Origin: Rhizobiales bacterium UBA3584
GTDB lineage: Bacteria > Pseudomonadota > Alphaproteobacteria > Rhizobiales > Devosiaceae
Direction: 5' to 3'
DNA length: 18,793 nt
Assembly: GCA_002375765.1 (NCBI GenBank)
Contig: DFMV01000072.1
Span: forward strand, 1 to 18,793
Positions 7,363 through 15,630 of this stretch are shown here, one piece after another. The translations under genes were made by a program, and so were the position numbers. Within the stretch, counting starts at the first letter, position 1, and each line of letters begins with the position of its first letter. The notes under the pieces were generated by a model, which was given only the letters and a program-made list of their open reading frames with translations, was not told the origin of the DNA and made no database searches.

Positions 7363-8096
7363 GGATCGGGGTCGTCATTAGGCTGGTGGTTCTGGCGCTG
7401 CTCATCGCGTTTATCGTGACGCCGCAGAGCTTTGCGCCGCTGTTCGCGCCGCTGGTGCGCGAGGGAACGCCGCCGATCTACACCCAGACGACCATTCTTT
7501 CCCTCACGCTGAGCCATCTGGCCATCGTAGGGTTCGCCACGGTGCTGGCGACGCTTTTCGCCGTTGGCCTGGCCATTCTGGTCACCCGCCCGTTCGGGGA
7601 GGAATTCCTGCCCCTTTCGCGCGCCATCGCCAATATTGGACAGACATTTCCGCCGGTCGCGGTGCTGGCGCTGGCGGTGCCCATGTTGGGGTTCGGCACA
7701 GGGCCGACGCTGGTGGCCCTGTTTCTGTACGGGCTGCTGCCGATTTTCGAGAACGCGCTGACCGGGCTGACCTCGCTGGCCCCTTCGGTGCGCGAGGCGG
7801 CGCGCGGCACCGGCATGACCGGCTGGCAGAGGCTCTCGGGGGTAGAATTGCCGCTGGCTCTCCCGGTGATCCTTGCGGGCATCAGGCTTTCGGCGGTCAT
7901 TTCACTCTCGACCGCCACCATCGGCTCGACCGTTGCGGCGCGCACCCTGGGCGAAGTCATCATCGCCGGTCTGGTCTCTGGCAACACGGCGTTTGTGTTG
8001 CAGGGCGGGCTGATCGTTGGGGCTTTGGCAGTCTTGATCTATGACGGGTTTGTGGGGCTGGAAAAGTTCATGGCCCGGCGCATGGGGAATGTTTAG
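7359..8096 (+). CDS. yehW: Osmoprotectant ABC transporter permease, YehW-like
   Basis: A 245-residue permease (E. coli YehW is about 243) with a hydrophobic N-terminal segment (about 4-24) and the BPD_transp_1 EAA loop motif VREAARGTGMTGWQRLSGVELPLALP. It pairs with the YehY-like permease in the osmoprotectant importer. The ATG at 7359 overlaps the previous TGA (ATGA at 7359-7362). The frame is open upstream to 7263 but codes there for nonsense in the shadow of the ATPase gene. It is the last gene of the operon. Its stop TAG (8094-8096) overlaps the stop of the convergent transglutaminase gene (TTAG at 8093-8096), leaving no room for a terminator between them. Confidence 0.93.
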   Translation: MRIGVVIRLVVLALLIAFIVTPQSFAPLFAPLVREGTPPIYTQTTILSLTLSHLAIVGFATVLATLFAVGLAILVTRPFGEEFLPLSRAIANIGQTFPPVAVLALAVPMLGFGTGPTLVALFLYGLLPIFENALTGLTSLAPSVREAARGTGMTGWQRLSGVELPLALPVILAGIRLSAVISLSTATIGSTVAARTLGEVIIAGLVSGNTAFVLQGGLIVGALAVLIYDGFVGLEKFMARRMGNV

Positions 8097-8971
8097 GCCA
8101 CTTCCAAAACGTCGACGGCCTGGGTCGTTTCCTGCCCGCCCGCCGAGCGCAGCATGCCCACGATTGGGGTGACGTCGGAATAATCGCGCCCATAGCCGAT
8201 GACGATGTGGTCCTGGCCGGCAAAGATCGCGTTGGTGGGATCGAACTCCACCCAGCCGGTTTCCCGTCCGCACCAGACCTTCACCCAGGCGTGCATGGCG
8301 TCGGCGCCTTCGAGCCGCTCTTCGCCCTCGGGCGGGATGGTGCGCAGGAACCCCGAGACATAGCCGGCCGGAACGCCCAGCCCGCGCAGGCCGGCAATCA
8401 TGATGTGCGCGAAATCCTGGCAGACCCCGCGCCTGAGCTCAAAAGCCTCATCGACGGGGGTATCGACCAGCGTCGCTTCGCCGTCATAGGCGAAATCGGC
8501 ATGGATGCGCAGGCAGAGATCATGGGCCATCTCGCGCACCGAAATCCCTTGCCTGACGCTCGATTTCGCATAGGCGGTGATCGCCGGATCGATGGCGATA
8601 CGCGGGCTGGGGCTCAGGAAATGATGGGGAGAGAGCGGGCTCATGTCCCAATTGCCGGTGATTTCCTTTTGCAACGCGTCCAGCGTTGGAGTGAAGTCGA
8701 TGCCGGGATCGCCGCGCAGCACCTCGACACGGGCGGCAATGGCGATTTCGAGGGTGTCATGGGCGCTGCGATAGGCGAGCGACCCAACACGCGTGCCGAA
8801 GAAATCGGTGAACTCGGAGCGCTCGGCCGGTTGAGGATCGACGGTCAGGCTTGCTGCCACCACCCGCTGGATGCCCGGCAGATTGGCCGGAAACACCCGC
8901 ACAAGATGCCGCCCGCCCGAAACCGGGGCGTCATAGGCATAATCGAGCTTGAGCCGGATGTCGTAAAGCAT
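8093..8971 (-). CDS. Transglutaminase-like cysteine peptidase family protein (amidoligase operon)
   Basis: A 292-residue protein from the chosen start (MLYDIRLKLDYAYD). Residues 1 to about 80 match the N-terminal beta domain of bacterial transglutaminase-like proteins. The core has the expected triad: Cys184 (RGVCQDFAHI), His227 (MHAWV) and Asp244 (EFDPT). Family members of this type occur with ATP-grasp/alpha-E and DUF2126 proteins and are predicted to hydrolyse or transfer amide bonds. An upstream GTG at 9022 would add 17 residues, but these lie partly inside a palindromic repeat and do not look like the family, so ATG at 8971 is preferred. Neither start has a strong Shine-Dalgarno. No signal peptide, so probably cytoplasmic. 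Third gene of the minus-strand operon. Confidence 0.88.
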   Translation of the reverse strand: MLYDIRLKLDYAYDAPVSGGRHLVRVFPANLPGIQRVVAASLTVDPQPAERSEFTDFFGTRVGSLAYRSAHDTLEIAIAARVEVLRGDPGIDFTPTLDALQKEITGNWDMSPLSPHHFLSPSPRIAIDPAITAYAKSSVRQGISVREMAHDLCLRIHADFAYDGEATLVDTPVDEAFELRRGVCQDFAHIMIAGLRGLGVPAGYVSGFLRTIPPEGEERLEGADAMHAWVKVWCGRETGWVEFDPTNAIFAGQDHIVIGYGRDYSDVTPIVGMLRSAGGQETTQAVDVLEVA

Positions 8972-9010
8972 GGTCAGGGCGCCATCGGGGGCAAGTCGGA
9001 GCGCGTGGAT

Positions 9011-9142
9011 CGCACCCTCCACTCTCTCACCCCGGCCTTGAGGCGGGATCCGGTTCGCTCGGGCCCCGCAAACGATCCGCGGGCGCTGCCGTTTACTGGA
9101 TCCCGGCTCAAGGCCAGGATGACGGCTGGGGAGGAGGGTGCG
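9011..9142. repeat. Nested palindromic intergenic repeat element within the amidoligase operon
   Basis: A 132-base structured element between the ATP-grasp/alpha-E gene and the second transglutaminase gene. The ends form a perfect 10-bp inverted repeat (CGCACCCTCC at 9011-9020, GGAGGGTGCG at 9133-9142). Inside lie imperfect arms at 9032-9054 and 9095-9118 built on CCGGCCTTGAG and GGATCC, with only about three differences. The innermost stem is CCCGC/GCGGG (9065-9069, 9079-9083). From general knowledge, short palindromes of the type TCATCCCGGCCTTGAGCCGGGATCC recur in intergenic DNA of many alphaproteobacteria, so this is probably a dispersed REP-like element. It may stabilise or interrupt the operon mRNA. 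Confidence 0.75.
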
Positions 9143-9155
9143 CCAATGCGAAACA

Positions 9156-11558
9156 TCAGAAATACATCTCCGAGATCAGGTTGGAGATGTTGGCCAGCCC
9201 GTTGCCGACTCCGATCAGCATGTCGGGGTTCACGTCGGCGGCGTCGATGACGGCCAGTTCGGTCTGGAGTTTGAGCGCGGCCTTGGCGGCGGCGGAAAGC
9301 TGGCCGTCGACATGGCCGCCGGGCAGCTCCTTGAGCTGTTCGAGCAGTTCGGTCAATTGGAACATCACCGAACGCGGATTGAGCGGATCGGAGATCAGCA
9401 GTTCGACGGCGCCCAGATTGCCGTAGCCATAGCCGTAGCGGCGGCGGTGGGTCATTACGCTGTCGCCGATTTCGAGCAGCATTTCAGTGGCCCCGTCCGG
9501 CGCGTCGGGGGCGCACAGCCACGTGGCGATCTCGGCGATCTGGATGCCGCGTTCGAGCCGGCGGCCGATTTCAAGAAAGCGCCAGCCGGCAAAGCGGTAC
9601 ATGTTTTCATGCACGAGGCCGGAAAAGCCGGCCAGCTTGCGCAGCAGCACGGTCATGGCGCGGGTGGCGTCGTCGCCGGGTTTTATGGTGCGCCCGAACC
9701 GCTTGGCGGTTTTTTGCAGGTCGGTCAGCGCCAGCCAGCCATCGGGCGAAAAGCGGTCGCGGATCTGGCTGGCCGAGCGCACCGCGCCATCAATGATGGC
9801 CAGAAGCCCGACTGGAACCGCTTCGGTCGCGTCGATGCCGAGCGGTTCGAGATAATCGCGGGTTGCGAGCAGGAGCGGGTTATCTTCGCGGCCCAGTTCG
9901 GCAAGGCGCAGATGGTAGGCGCGCAGGATGCGCACGCTCGCCTCGCAACGCTCGGCATAGCGCCCCAGCCAGATCAGATTGTCCCCGGCCCGCGAGGGCA
10001 GATTGCCCGAGGGATTTCGTTCGATCGGGGTGTTGGATTTGGCAAGCAGGGTCACCTGCTCGACTTCGCTTTCGCTCACCACCCACACATCGGCGGCCTG
10101 TCCGCCGCGCTGCATGGCGATGGCTGCCGTGTCGAGCGCATAGCCGACGCGGGCAAAGCCGCCAGGCATGATCGACCAGCCCTCTGCCGTGCGGGCCGCA
10201 TAGACGCGCAGCGTTATGGGACGCGGCTCGAGCGCGCCGCCGACATAGACGGGAGCCGTGGAGAGCTTGACCGCCTCCTGCGCCGCAAAGGCTTTGGGGT
10301 CGGCCTCGATCTTTGCCAGAAGCTCTTTGCGCGCATCGGGGTCGAGGTCGGCAATGGCCGCGGTGCCGCCGTCATCGTCGATGGACAGCAGAGTGGAGAG
10401 CGCCGGGCCGACCAGAAGGGAATCGAAATTGTCGCGCACATAGGCGCGGGCTGCCTCGCCGCCACACCACCATGTGGCGATGTTGGGCAGGGCAAGATCG
10501 GAGCCGAGGCGCGATCTGGCGATGGCCGGCAGGAAGGCGCCGAGCGCACGGGTTTCCAGAATGCCGGCCCCAAGGGAATTGACAAAGCCCACCGAGCCGC
10601 GCCGCACCGCTTCGGCAAGGCCGGGCGTTCCGATCTGGCTGTCCTGGCGCAATTCGAGCGGGTCGGTGAAATCGCCATCGAGCCGCCGCCAGAGAACGGA
10701 AATCGGTTTGAGCCCGGAGACGGTGCGCACCATGACCTGGCCATCGACGACCACAAGGTCTTCGCCCTGCACCAGCAGGAACCCCAGATAGCGCGCGATA
10801 TAGGCGTGCTCGAAATAGGTTTCGTTGAGAGGGCCGGGGGTGAGGATCGCCACGCGGCCCGCGCCCTCGCCGCCCATGTCGGTCAGCGAATTGCGGAAAT
10901 CGCGGAAAAAGCCGGCCAGCCGGTGGACGTTGAGATCGGCATAGATGTCAGCCAGCGCGCGGGTAGTTGCCACGCGGTTTTCCAGTGCGAACCCCGCCCC
11001 CGAAGGCGCTTGCGTTCGATCGCCCAGCACCCACCAGCGCCCATCGGGGCCGCGGCCCAACTCGAAGGCGCAGAAATGGAGGTGATGGCCGCTCATGGGC
11101 GCGATGCCGACTATGGGGCGCAAGAATTCGGGGTTGCCGGCGATCAGTTCGGGCGGCAACAGGCCCTCGCGGACCAGGGTGTTGTTGCCATAGATGTCGG
11201 CAATCACCGTTTCGAGCAGGTCGGCGCGCTGGGCGAGCCCGGCTTCGATGCCGCGCCATTCGTCCTCGGCGATCAGCAGCGGGATATGGGCCAGCGGCCA
11301 GTCGCGCTCGCCCTGTTCGAGCCCGTCATACATGCGGTAGAAGACGCCCGCGTCGCGCAGATACTGGTCGGCGTGCTGGAAGCGGCTGGTCAGTTCCTCG
11401 GCGCCCAGCGCGTCCAGCGCCGACATGAATTTGAGCCAGCCGGGTTTGACCGTGCCGTCGGGCGCGACCATTTCGTCGGGCACGCCCGAGATCGGGCGGT
11501 AGGCGCCGATCAGTTCAGGCATCTTTTGTGCCCTGGCGCGCTTGGGAGAAAGGTCCAT
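9156..11558 (-). CDS. Circularly permuted type 2 ATP-grasp protein fused to alpha-E domain (DUF404/DUF407-DUF403)
   Basis: An 800-residue two-domain protein. Residues from about 13 to 500 are the circularly permuted ATP-grasp (DUF404/DUF407), seen in IYGNNTLVREGLLPPELI, LGDRTQAPSGAGFALENR (178-195), LTPGPLNETYFEHAYIARYL (239-258), VLWRRLDGDF and LPNIATWWCGG (357-367). Residues from about 519 on are an alpha-E domain, opening LPSRAGDNLIWLGRYAERCE and containing the RRRYGYGYGNLGAVELL segment. The families are predicted to form amide bonds with ATP, with alpha-E as an all-helical partner; in many genomes they are separate proteins. The ATG at 11558 directly follows the upstream stop (TAG-ATG). 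An internal ATG at 11522 (MPELIGAYRP), 8 bases after AGGG, looks closer to family starts and may be the true one. Confidence 0.93.
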   Translation of the reverse strand: MDLSPKRARAQKMPELIGAYRPISGVPDEMVAPDGTVKPGWLKFMSALDALGAEELTSRFQHADQYLRDAGVFYRMYDGLEQGERDWPLAHIPLLIAEDEWRGIEAGLAQRADLLETVIADIYGNNTLVREGLLPPELIAGNPEFLRPIVGIAPMSGHHLHFCAFELGRGPDGRWWVLGDRTQAPSGAGFALENRVATTRALADIYADLNVHRLAGFFRDFRNSLTDMGGEGAGRVAILTPGPLNETYFEHAYIARYLGFLLVQGEDLVVVDGQVMVRTVSGLKPISVLWRRLDGDFTDPLELRQDSQIGTPGLAEAVRRGSVGFVNSLGAGILETRALGAFLPAIARSRLGSDLALPNIATWWCGGEAARAYVRDNFDSLLVGPALSTLLSIDDDGGTAAIADLDPDARKELLAKIEADPKAFAAQEAVKLSTAPVYVGGALEPRPITLRVYAARTAEGWSIMPGGFARVGYALDTAAIAMQRGGQAADVWVVSESEVEQVTLLAKSNTPIERNPSGNLPSRAGDNLIWLGRYAERCEASVRILRAYHLRLAELGREDNPLLLATRDYLEPLGIDATEAVPVGLLAIIDGAVRSASQIRDRFSPDGWLALTDLQKTAKRFGRTIKPGDDATRAMTVLLRKLAGFSGLVHENMYRFAGWRFLEIGRRLERGIQIAEIATWLCAPDAPDGATEMLLEIGDSVMTHRRRYGYGYGNLGAVELLISDPLNPRSVMFQLTELLEQLKELPGGHVDGQLSAAAKAALKLQTELAVIDAADVNPDMLIGVGNGLANISNLISEMYF

Positions 11559-14500
11559 CTAAAGCCACTGGTGAGGTCGCCTCAGGTCCAGCGTCAGAGG
11601 AAACTCGGGCGTGGGCGCTTCGGCCGGCAAATCGTAAGAACCGGCACTATGTCCATTGGGTATGAATCGCGCAAGCCGTCTTGCTTCGGCCTCGTTGGCA
11701 TTCACAGGAAAGGTCTCATAGTTCCGACCCGCCGGATGGGCCACGTGGTAGATGCACCCGCCCACGGCGCGACCGGTCCAAGTATCATAGATGTCGAACA
11801 CCAGGGGCGTGTTGACCGGGAGTTCGGGATGGAGGCCCGAGGCGGGTTGCCAGGCCTTGTAGCGCACCCCCGCCACCGAAACGCCTGACAGATCGGTCTT
11901 TGTCAACGGAACCGGCCGGCGGTTGCAGGCCACCGTGTAGCGTTCGGGCTCGGGACCGGTCAGCTTGACCTGCAGCCGCTCGAGCGAGGAATCCACATAG
12001 CGTACAGTGCCGCCGATGGCGCCGGTTTCGCCCATCACGTGCCAGGGTTCGAGCGCCTGGCGGATTTCGAGCGTGTGGCCCGCAGCCATCACTTCGCCGC
12101 AGAAGGGGAAGCGGAATTCGAGCTGGGCTTCAAACCATTCGGGTTTGAAATCATAGCCGTGCTGGCGCAGGTCATCGAGCACGTCGAGAAAATCGGCCCA
12201 GACGTAATGGGGCAGCATGAATCGGTCGTGCAGCCGCGTGCCCCAGCGGACCAGCTTGCCCTTGATGGGGTCTTTCCAGAACCGCACGATCAGCGCGCGG
12301 ACCAGTAATTGCTGGGCAAGGCTCATCCTAGCATTGGGTGGCATCTCGAAGCCGCGGAATTCGACAAGGCCCAGCCGTCCGGTCGGCCCGTCGGGGGAAT
12401 AGAGCTTGTCGATGCAGATTTCCGAGCGGTGCGTGTTGCCGGTCACATCGACCAGAAGATTGCGGAACAGCCGGTCCACCAGCCAGGGCCGGGGCGCATC
12501 GCCCTCGCCGGGGGCGGGCACTTGGGCCATGGCGATTTCGAGTTCGTAAAGGCTGTCGTGCCGTGCCTCATCAAAGCGCGGAGCCTGGGAGGTGGGGCCG
12601 ATGAAAAGGCCGGAAAACAGATAGGACAGGGAAGGGTGGCGCTGCCAGTGCAGGATCAGCGATTTGAGCAGGTCGGGGCGGCGCAGGAAGGGGCTGTCAT
12701 TGGGCGTCGCGCCGCCGACAACCACGTGATTGCCGCCGCCGGTGCCCGTGTGCTTGCCGTCGATCATGAACTTGTCGGCGCCCAGCCGGGCGAGCCGCGC
12801 TTCTTCATAGACCGCCTCGGTGATCGAGACGCATTCGTCCCAATTGGCGGCCGGGTGGACATTGACCTCGATGACGCCGGGATCGGGTGCCACGCGGATC
12901 ACATTGAGGCGCGGGTCATGCGGCGGCGCGTAGCCCTCGATGTGGACCGCAAGCCCGAGTTTTTCCGCGGCCGTTTCGGCGGCGGCGATCAGTTCGAGAT
13001 AGTCCTCGAGCTTTTCGGTGGGCGGCATGAAGACGGTCAGGCGGCCATCGCGCGGTTCGACCGAGAGCGCGGTGCGTACCTTGCCTTCGATATGGGTGAT
13101 TTCCTGTTCGACCCGGGTCTGGGCAATGGTGTCGTCAGCGACCAGGCTCGCAACCGGCAGTTCGTCGCGCGGCGGCAGATCCTTGCGCGGGATCGTGGGG
13201 TCTTCGGGAACGATATGAGGGTAATCGCTCTCGGGAATATGGGGCAGCGTGCCGAGCGGCAGGCGATAGCCGACGGGTGAATCCCCGGCCACCAGAAACA
13301 GCTTGCCGCGCCGCGTCTTCCACACTTCGGTCAGCCAGCGCGAGGGCTGGGCCGGCGCGTTCCATTTCTGGACCGGCAGCACGAAGCCGGTCGGTTCGGT
13401 CAGTCCGCGCTCGAAGACCCGGGTCATGCGCATGCGCTCTTCGGGGTCTTTGAGTTTGGGATTTGTCGGATCGACGTTCTCGGGAAGATTGCCTTCCTTT
13501 AAGATCCAGTCGGCGGGGTCTTCAAAAGCTGGCTGGATGGTCGAGCCGTCAAGGCCCAGTGCGATGGCAAATTCGATGAGATAGGCTTTGGCCTGATCGG
13601 GGCTCGGGGTCTTGTCCGATGTCTCGTGGGCGATCAGATCGGGATTTTTCCAGACCGGCTCGCCGTCCTTGCGCCAATAGAGCGAGAAGGTCCAGCGCGG
13701 CAAGGTCTCGCCCGGATACCATTTGCCCTGACCGTAATGGAGGAACCCGCCGGGCGCGAAGCGCTGCTGGAGGCGGCGGATCAGGATGTCGGCTTTTTCG
13801 CGCTTTGTGGGCCCCACGGCGTCGGCGTTCCACTCGCCGGATTCGAAGTCGTCGATGGAAACGAAGGTCGGTTCGCCCCCCATCGTCAAGCGAACGTCAT
13901 TGCTTGCCAGATCCTGATCGATCTTGCGGCCCAGGGAGCTCAGATCCATCCAGGACTGGTCCGAAAATGGCTTGGTGATGCGCGGATGCTCGGCCACACG
14001 GGTGACCTTCATGTCGAAGTCGAATTCGACATTGGCAAAGCTTGCCATCCCCGAAATCGGGGCGGCATTGGCATAATGGGGGGTTGCGGCGAGCGGGATA
14101 TGGCTCTCCCCGGTCAGCAAGCCCGAGGTCGGATCGAGCCCCACCCAGCCGGCGCCGGGCAGATACACCTCGCACCAGGCATGGAGGTCGGTGAAGTCGT
14201 TTTCGGTGCCGGAGGGACCGTCGAGGGCCTTCAAATCAGGCTTTAGCTGAATGAGGTAGCCAGAAACAAACCGCGCCGCAAAGCCCAGATGTCTCAAGGT
14301 GTTGACCAGCAGCCAGCCGGTGTCACGGCAGCTCCCCTTCGCCTTTTCCAGCGTTTCTTCGGGCGTCTGCACGCCCGGTTCGAGCCGAACGATATAGCCG
14401 ATTTCACGCTGCAGCCGGGCGTTGAGTTCGACCACGAAATCGACCGTGTTCTTGGGCGTCGGGTCGATTGACGCCAGCAGATCCTTGAACAGCGGGCCAA

Positions 14501-14870
14501 AGCTTGGGTCGGGCTTTCTGTAGATCTCAAGATCGGGCGCTATCGCTTCGGGATAGGTAAACGGCCAGGTATCGGCCTCGGGCTCCACGAAAAAGTCGAA
14601 CGGGTTGTAAACCGTCATGTCGGCGATCAGATCGACTTCGATCTTGAGCTCGGTCACCGGCTCGGGAAAGACATAGCGCGCCTGGAAGTTGCCGTAGGGG
14701 TCCTGCTGGATATTCACGAAATGGTTGGACGGGCCGACCTTGAGCGAATGGCTGAGCACCTTGGTGCGCGAATGGGGGGCGGGCTGGAGCCGGATGATCT
14801 GCGGGCCGAGGGTGACGGGTCGGTCGTATTTGTAATGCGTGAGGTGATAGATCGCGGCCTTGATCGCCAT
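11559..14870 (-). CDS. Transglutaminase-DUF2126 putative amidoligase fusion protein
   Basis: A large cytoplasmic protein of 1103 residues. Residues 1 to about 90 are the bacterial transglutaminase N-terminal domain. The core triad is Cys181 (GSCRD), His230 (DLHAW) and Asp246 (GLDPT). From about 327 on ([12 protein letters not shown]) it is DUF2126, annotated in Pfam as a putative amidoligase; [17 protein letters not shown] (704-720) and [17 protein letters not shown] are suggestive of a glutamine-synthetase-like ligase. It could both ligate and cleave amide linkages. The ATG at 14870 is chosen because AGGAG (14878-14882, minus strand) lies 7 bases upstream and [15 protein letters not shown] is a typical family start; a start at 14936 would add 22 non-conserved residues. 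First gene of the operon. Confidence 0.93.
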   Translation of the reverse strand: MAIKAAIYHLTHYKYDRPVTLGPQIIRLQPAPHSRTKVLSHSLKVGPSNHFVNIQQDPYGNFQARYVFPEPVTELKIEVDLIADMTVYNPFDFFVEPEADTWPFTYPEAIAPDLEIYRKPDPSFGPLFKDLLASIDPTPKNTVDFVVELNARLQREIGYIVRLEPGVQTPEETLEKAKGSCRDTGWLLVNTLRHLGFAARFVSGYLIQLKPDLKALDGPSGTENDFTDLHAWCEVYLPGAGWVGLDPTSGLLTGESHIPLAATPHYANAAPISGMASFANVEFDFDMKVTRVAEHPRITKPFSDQSWMDLSSLGRKIDQDLASNDVRLTMGGEPTFVSIDDFESGEWNADAVGPTKREKADILIRRLQQRFAPGGFLHYGQGKWYPGETLPRWTFSLYWRKDGEPVWKNPDLIAHETSDKTPSPDQAKAYLIEFAIALGLDGSTIQPAFEDPADWILKEGNLPENVDPTNPKLKDPEERMRMTRVFERGLTEPTGFVLPVQKWNAPAQPSRWLTEVWKTRRGKLFLVAGDSPVGYRLPLGTLPHIPESDYPHIVPEDPTIPRKDLPPRDELPVASLVADDTIAQTRVEQEITHIEGKVRTALSVEPRDGRLTVFMPPTEKLEDYLELIAAAETAAEKLGLAVHIEGYAPPHDPRLNVIRVAPDPGVIEVNVHPAANWDECVSITEAVYEEARLARLGADKFMIDGKHTGTGGGNHVVVGGATPNDSPFLRRPDLLKSLILHWQRHPSLSYLFSGLFIGPTSQAPRFDEARHDSLYELEIAMAQVPAPGEGDAPRPWLVDRLFRNLLVDVTGNTHRSEICIDKLYSPDGPTGRLGLVEFRGFEMPPNARMSLAQQLLVRALIVRFWKDPIKGKLVRWGTRLHDRFMLPHYVWADFLDVLDDLRQHGYDFKPEWFEAQLEFRFPFCGEVMAAGHTLEIRQALEPWHVMGETGAIGGTVRYVDSSLERLQVKLTGPEPERYTVACNRRPVPLTKTDLSGVSVAGVRYKAWQPASGLHPELPVNTPLVFDIYDTWTGRAVGGCIYHVAHPAGRNYETFPVNANEAEARRLARFIPNGHSAGSYDLPAEAPTPEFPLTLDLRRPHQWL

Positions 14871-14997
14871 AGGCAGACTCCTGATTGTTCCCACGCTCGC
14901 GCAGCAACGATAGCGGTAAAGCGGACGCTTCCGCAATCGCGCTTTACCGGCAATGCGTTAGTCGTCATGGTCGGGGGAGACGCACAAGGAGGGCTCC
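14871..14997. promoter_or_regulatory. Divergent promoter region with inverted repeat, amidoligase operon / TRIC gene
   Basis: These 127 bases separate the divergent starts. A perfect 10-bp inverted repeat, CGGTAAAGCG (14914-14923) and CGCTTTACCG (14940-14949), is spaced by 16 bases, with a smaller GCGG/CCGC repeat overlapping it. It may be a regulator binding site or an mRNA hairpin. On the minus strand TTGCGG (14931-14936) followed by CTATCG at 17 bases is a weak promoter candidate that overlaps the repeat. Strong ribosome-binding sites mark both genes: AGGAG at 14878-14882 (minus) and AAGGAGG at 14986-14992 (plus). Confidence 0.5.
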
Positions 14998-15630
14998 ATG
15001 CTGCTGCACACGGTTTTCGTCATTGCGCTGGCCGCTGAATCGATGTCCGCCGCATTGGCGGCGGGGCGGCGCAACATGGACTGGTTCGGGGTGTGCGTTC
15101 TGGGGTGCGTGACGGCGCTGGGCGGGGGCACGGCGCGGGATCTGCTGCTTGGCCACTACCCTCTGTTGTGGGTCGATCAGCCCGCCTATCTGATGGTCAC
15201 CACGGCGGCGGCGCTGTTCACCATCGCGGTGGCGCGGATCATGGAACGGCTCAAGCTGATCTTTTTGCTGCTCGACGCCGTGGGGCTCGTGGTGTTCACT
15301 ATTTCGGGCTGCATGGTGGCCATGGAAATGGGCCAGCCGGTGCTGATCGTCATCGTGGCGGGGATGATTACCGGGTGCGTGGGCGGTGTGCTGCGCGACG
15401 TGTTGTGCAACGACGTGCCGCTGCTGTTTTCCGGTGAACTCTACGCGACGGTGTCCGCCATTACCGCCTGCGTGTTCTTTTTCGGCATACAGGCCGGATT
15501 GCCCGTTGAGGTGACGACGATAACGGCCATGGCGGTGGGCTTTGCCCTGCGGACCCTGGCCATCGTTTTCAAGATCGAAATGCCGCGCTTCGTTTACGTG
15601 CCGGTACGCGATCAGTCCTCCAAGAGGTAG
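14998..15630 (+). CDS. Trimeric intracellular cation channel (TRIC/UPF0126) family protein, YicG-like
   Basis: A 210-residue inner-membrane protein with about seven hydrophobic segments arranged as two UPF0126 repeats. The paired signature loops are visible as GGGTARDLL (42-50) and GGVLRDVL (129-136). Prokaryotic TRIC homologues have been described as homotrimeric monovalent cation (potassium) channels; E. coli relatives are YicG and YadS. The ATG at 14998 is preceded by AAGGAGG at 14986-14992, a strong ribosome-binding site. The gene stands alone, divergent from the amidoligase operon and sharing its upstream region. Its last 19 bases overlap the 3' end of the convergent deacylase gene. Family assignment is firm; ion selectivity is not. 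Confidence 0.9.
   Translation: MLLHTVFVIALAAESMSAALAAGRRNMDWFGVCVLGCVTALGGGTARDLLLGHYPLLWVDQPAYLMVTTAAALFTIAVARIMERLKLIFLLLDAVGLVVFTISGCMVAMEMGQPVLIVIVAGMITGCVGGVLRDVLCNDVPLLFSGELYATVSAITACVFFFGIQAGLPVEVTTITAMAVGFALRTLAIVFKIEMPRFVYVPVRDQSSKR

Noticed and set aside
8972..9022. GTG at 9022 as the start of the second transglutaminase
   Set aside because: The extra 17 residues lie partly within the palindromic repeat and do not resemble the family N-terminus, which begins MLYDIRL.
9138..11888. Open frame of 916 codons on the plus strand opposite the ATP-grasp/alpha-E gene
   Set aside because: It mirrors a strongly conserved gene on the minus strand, has low-complexity Gly/Ala/Arg/His-rich composition and no recognisable domain. 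Long antisense frames are expected from GC-rich codon bias.
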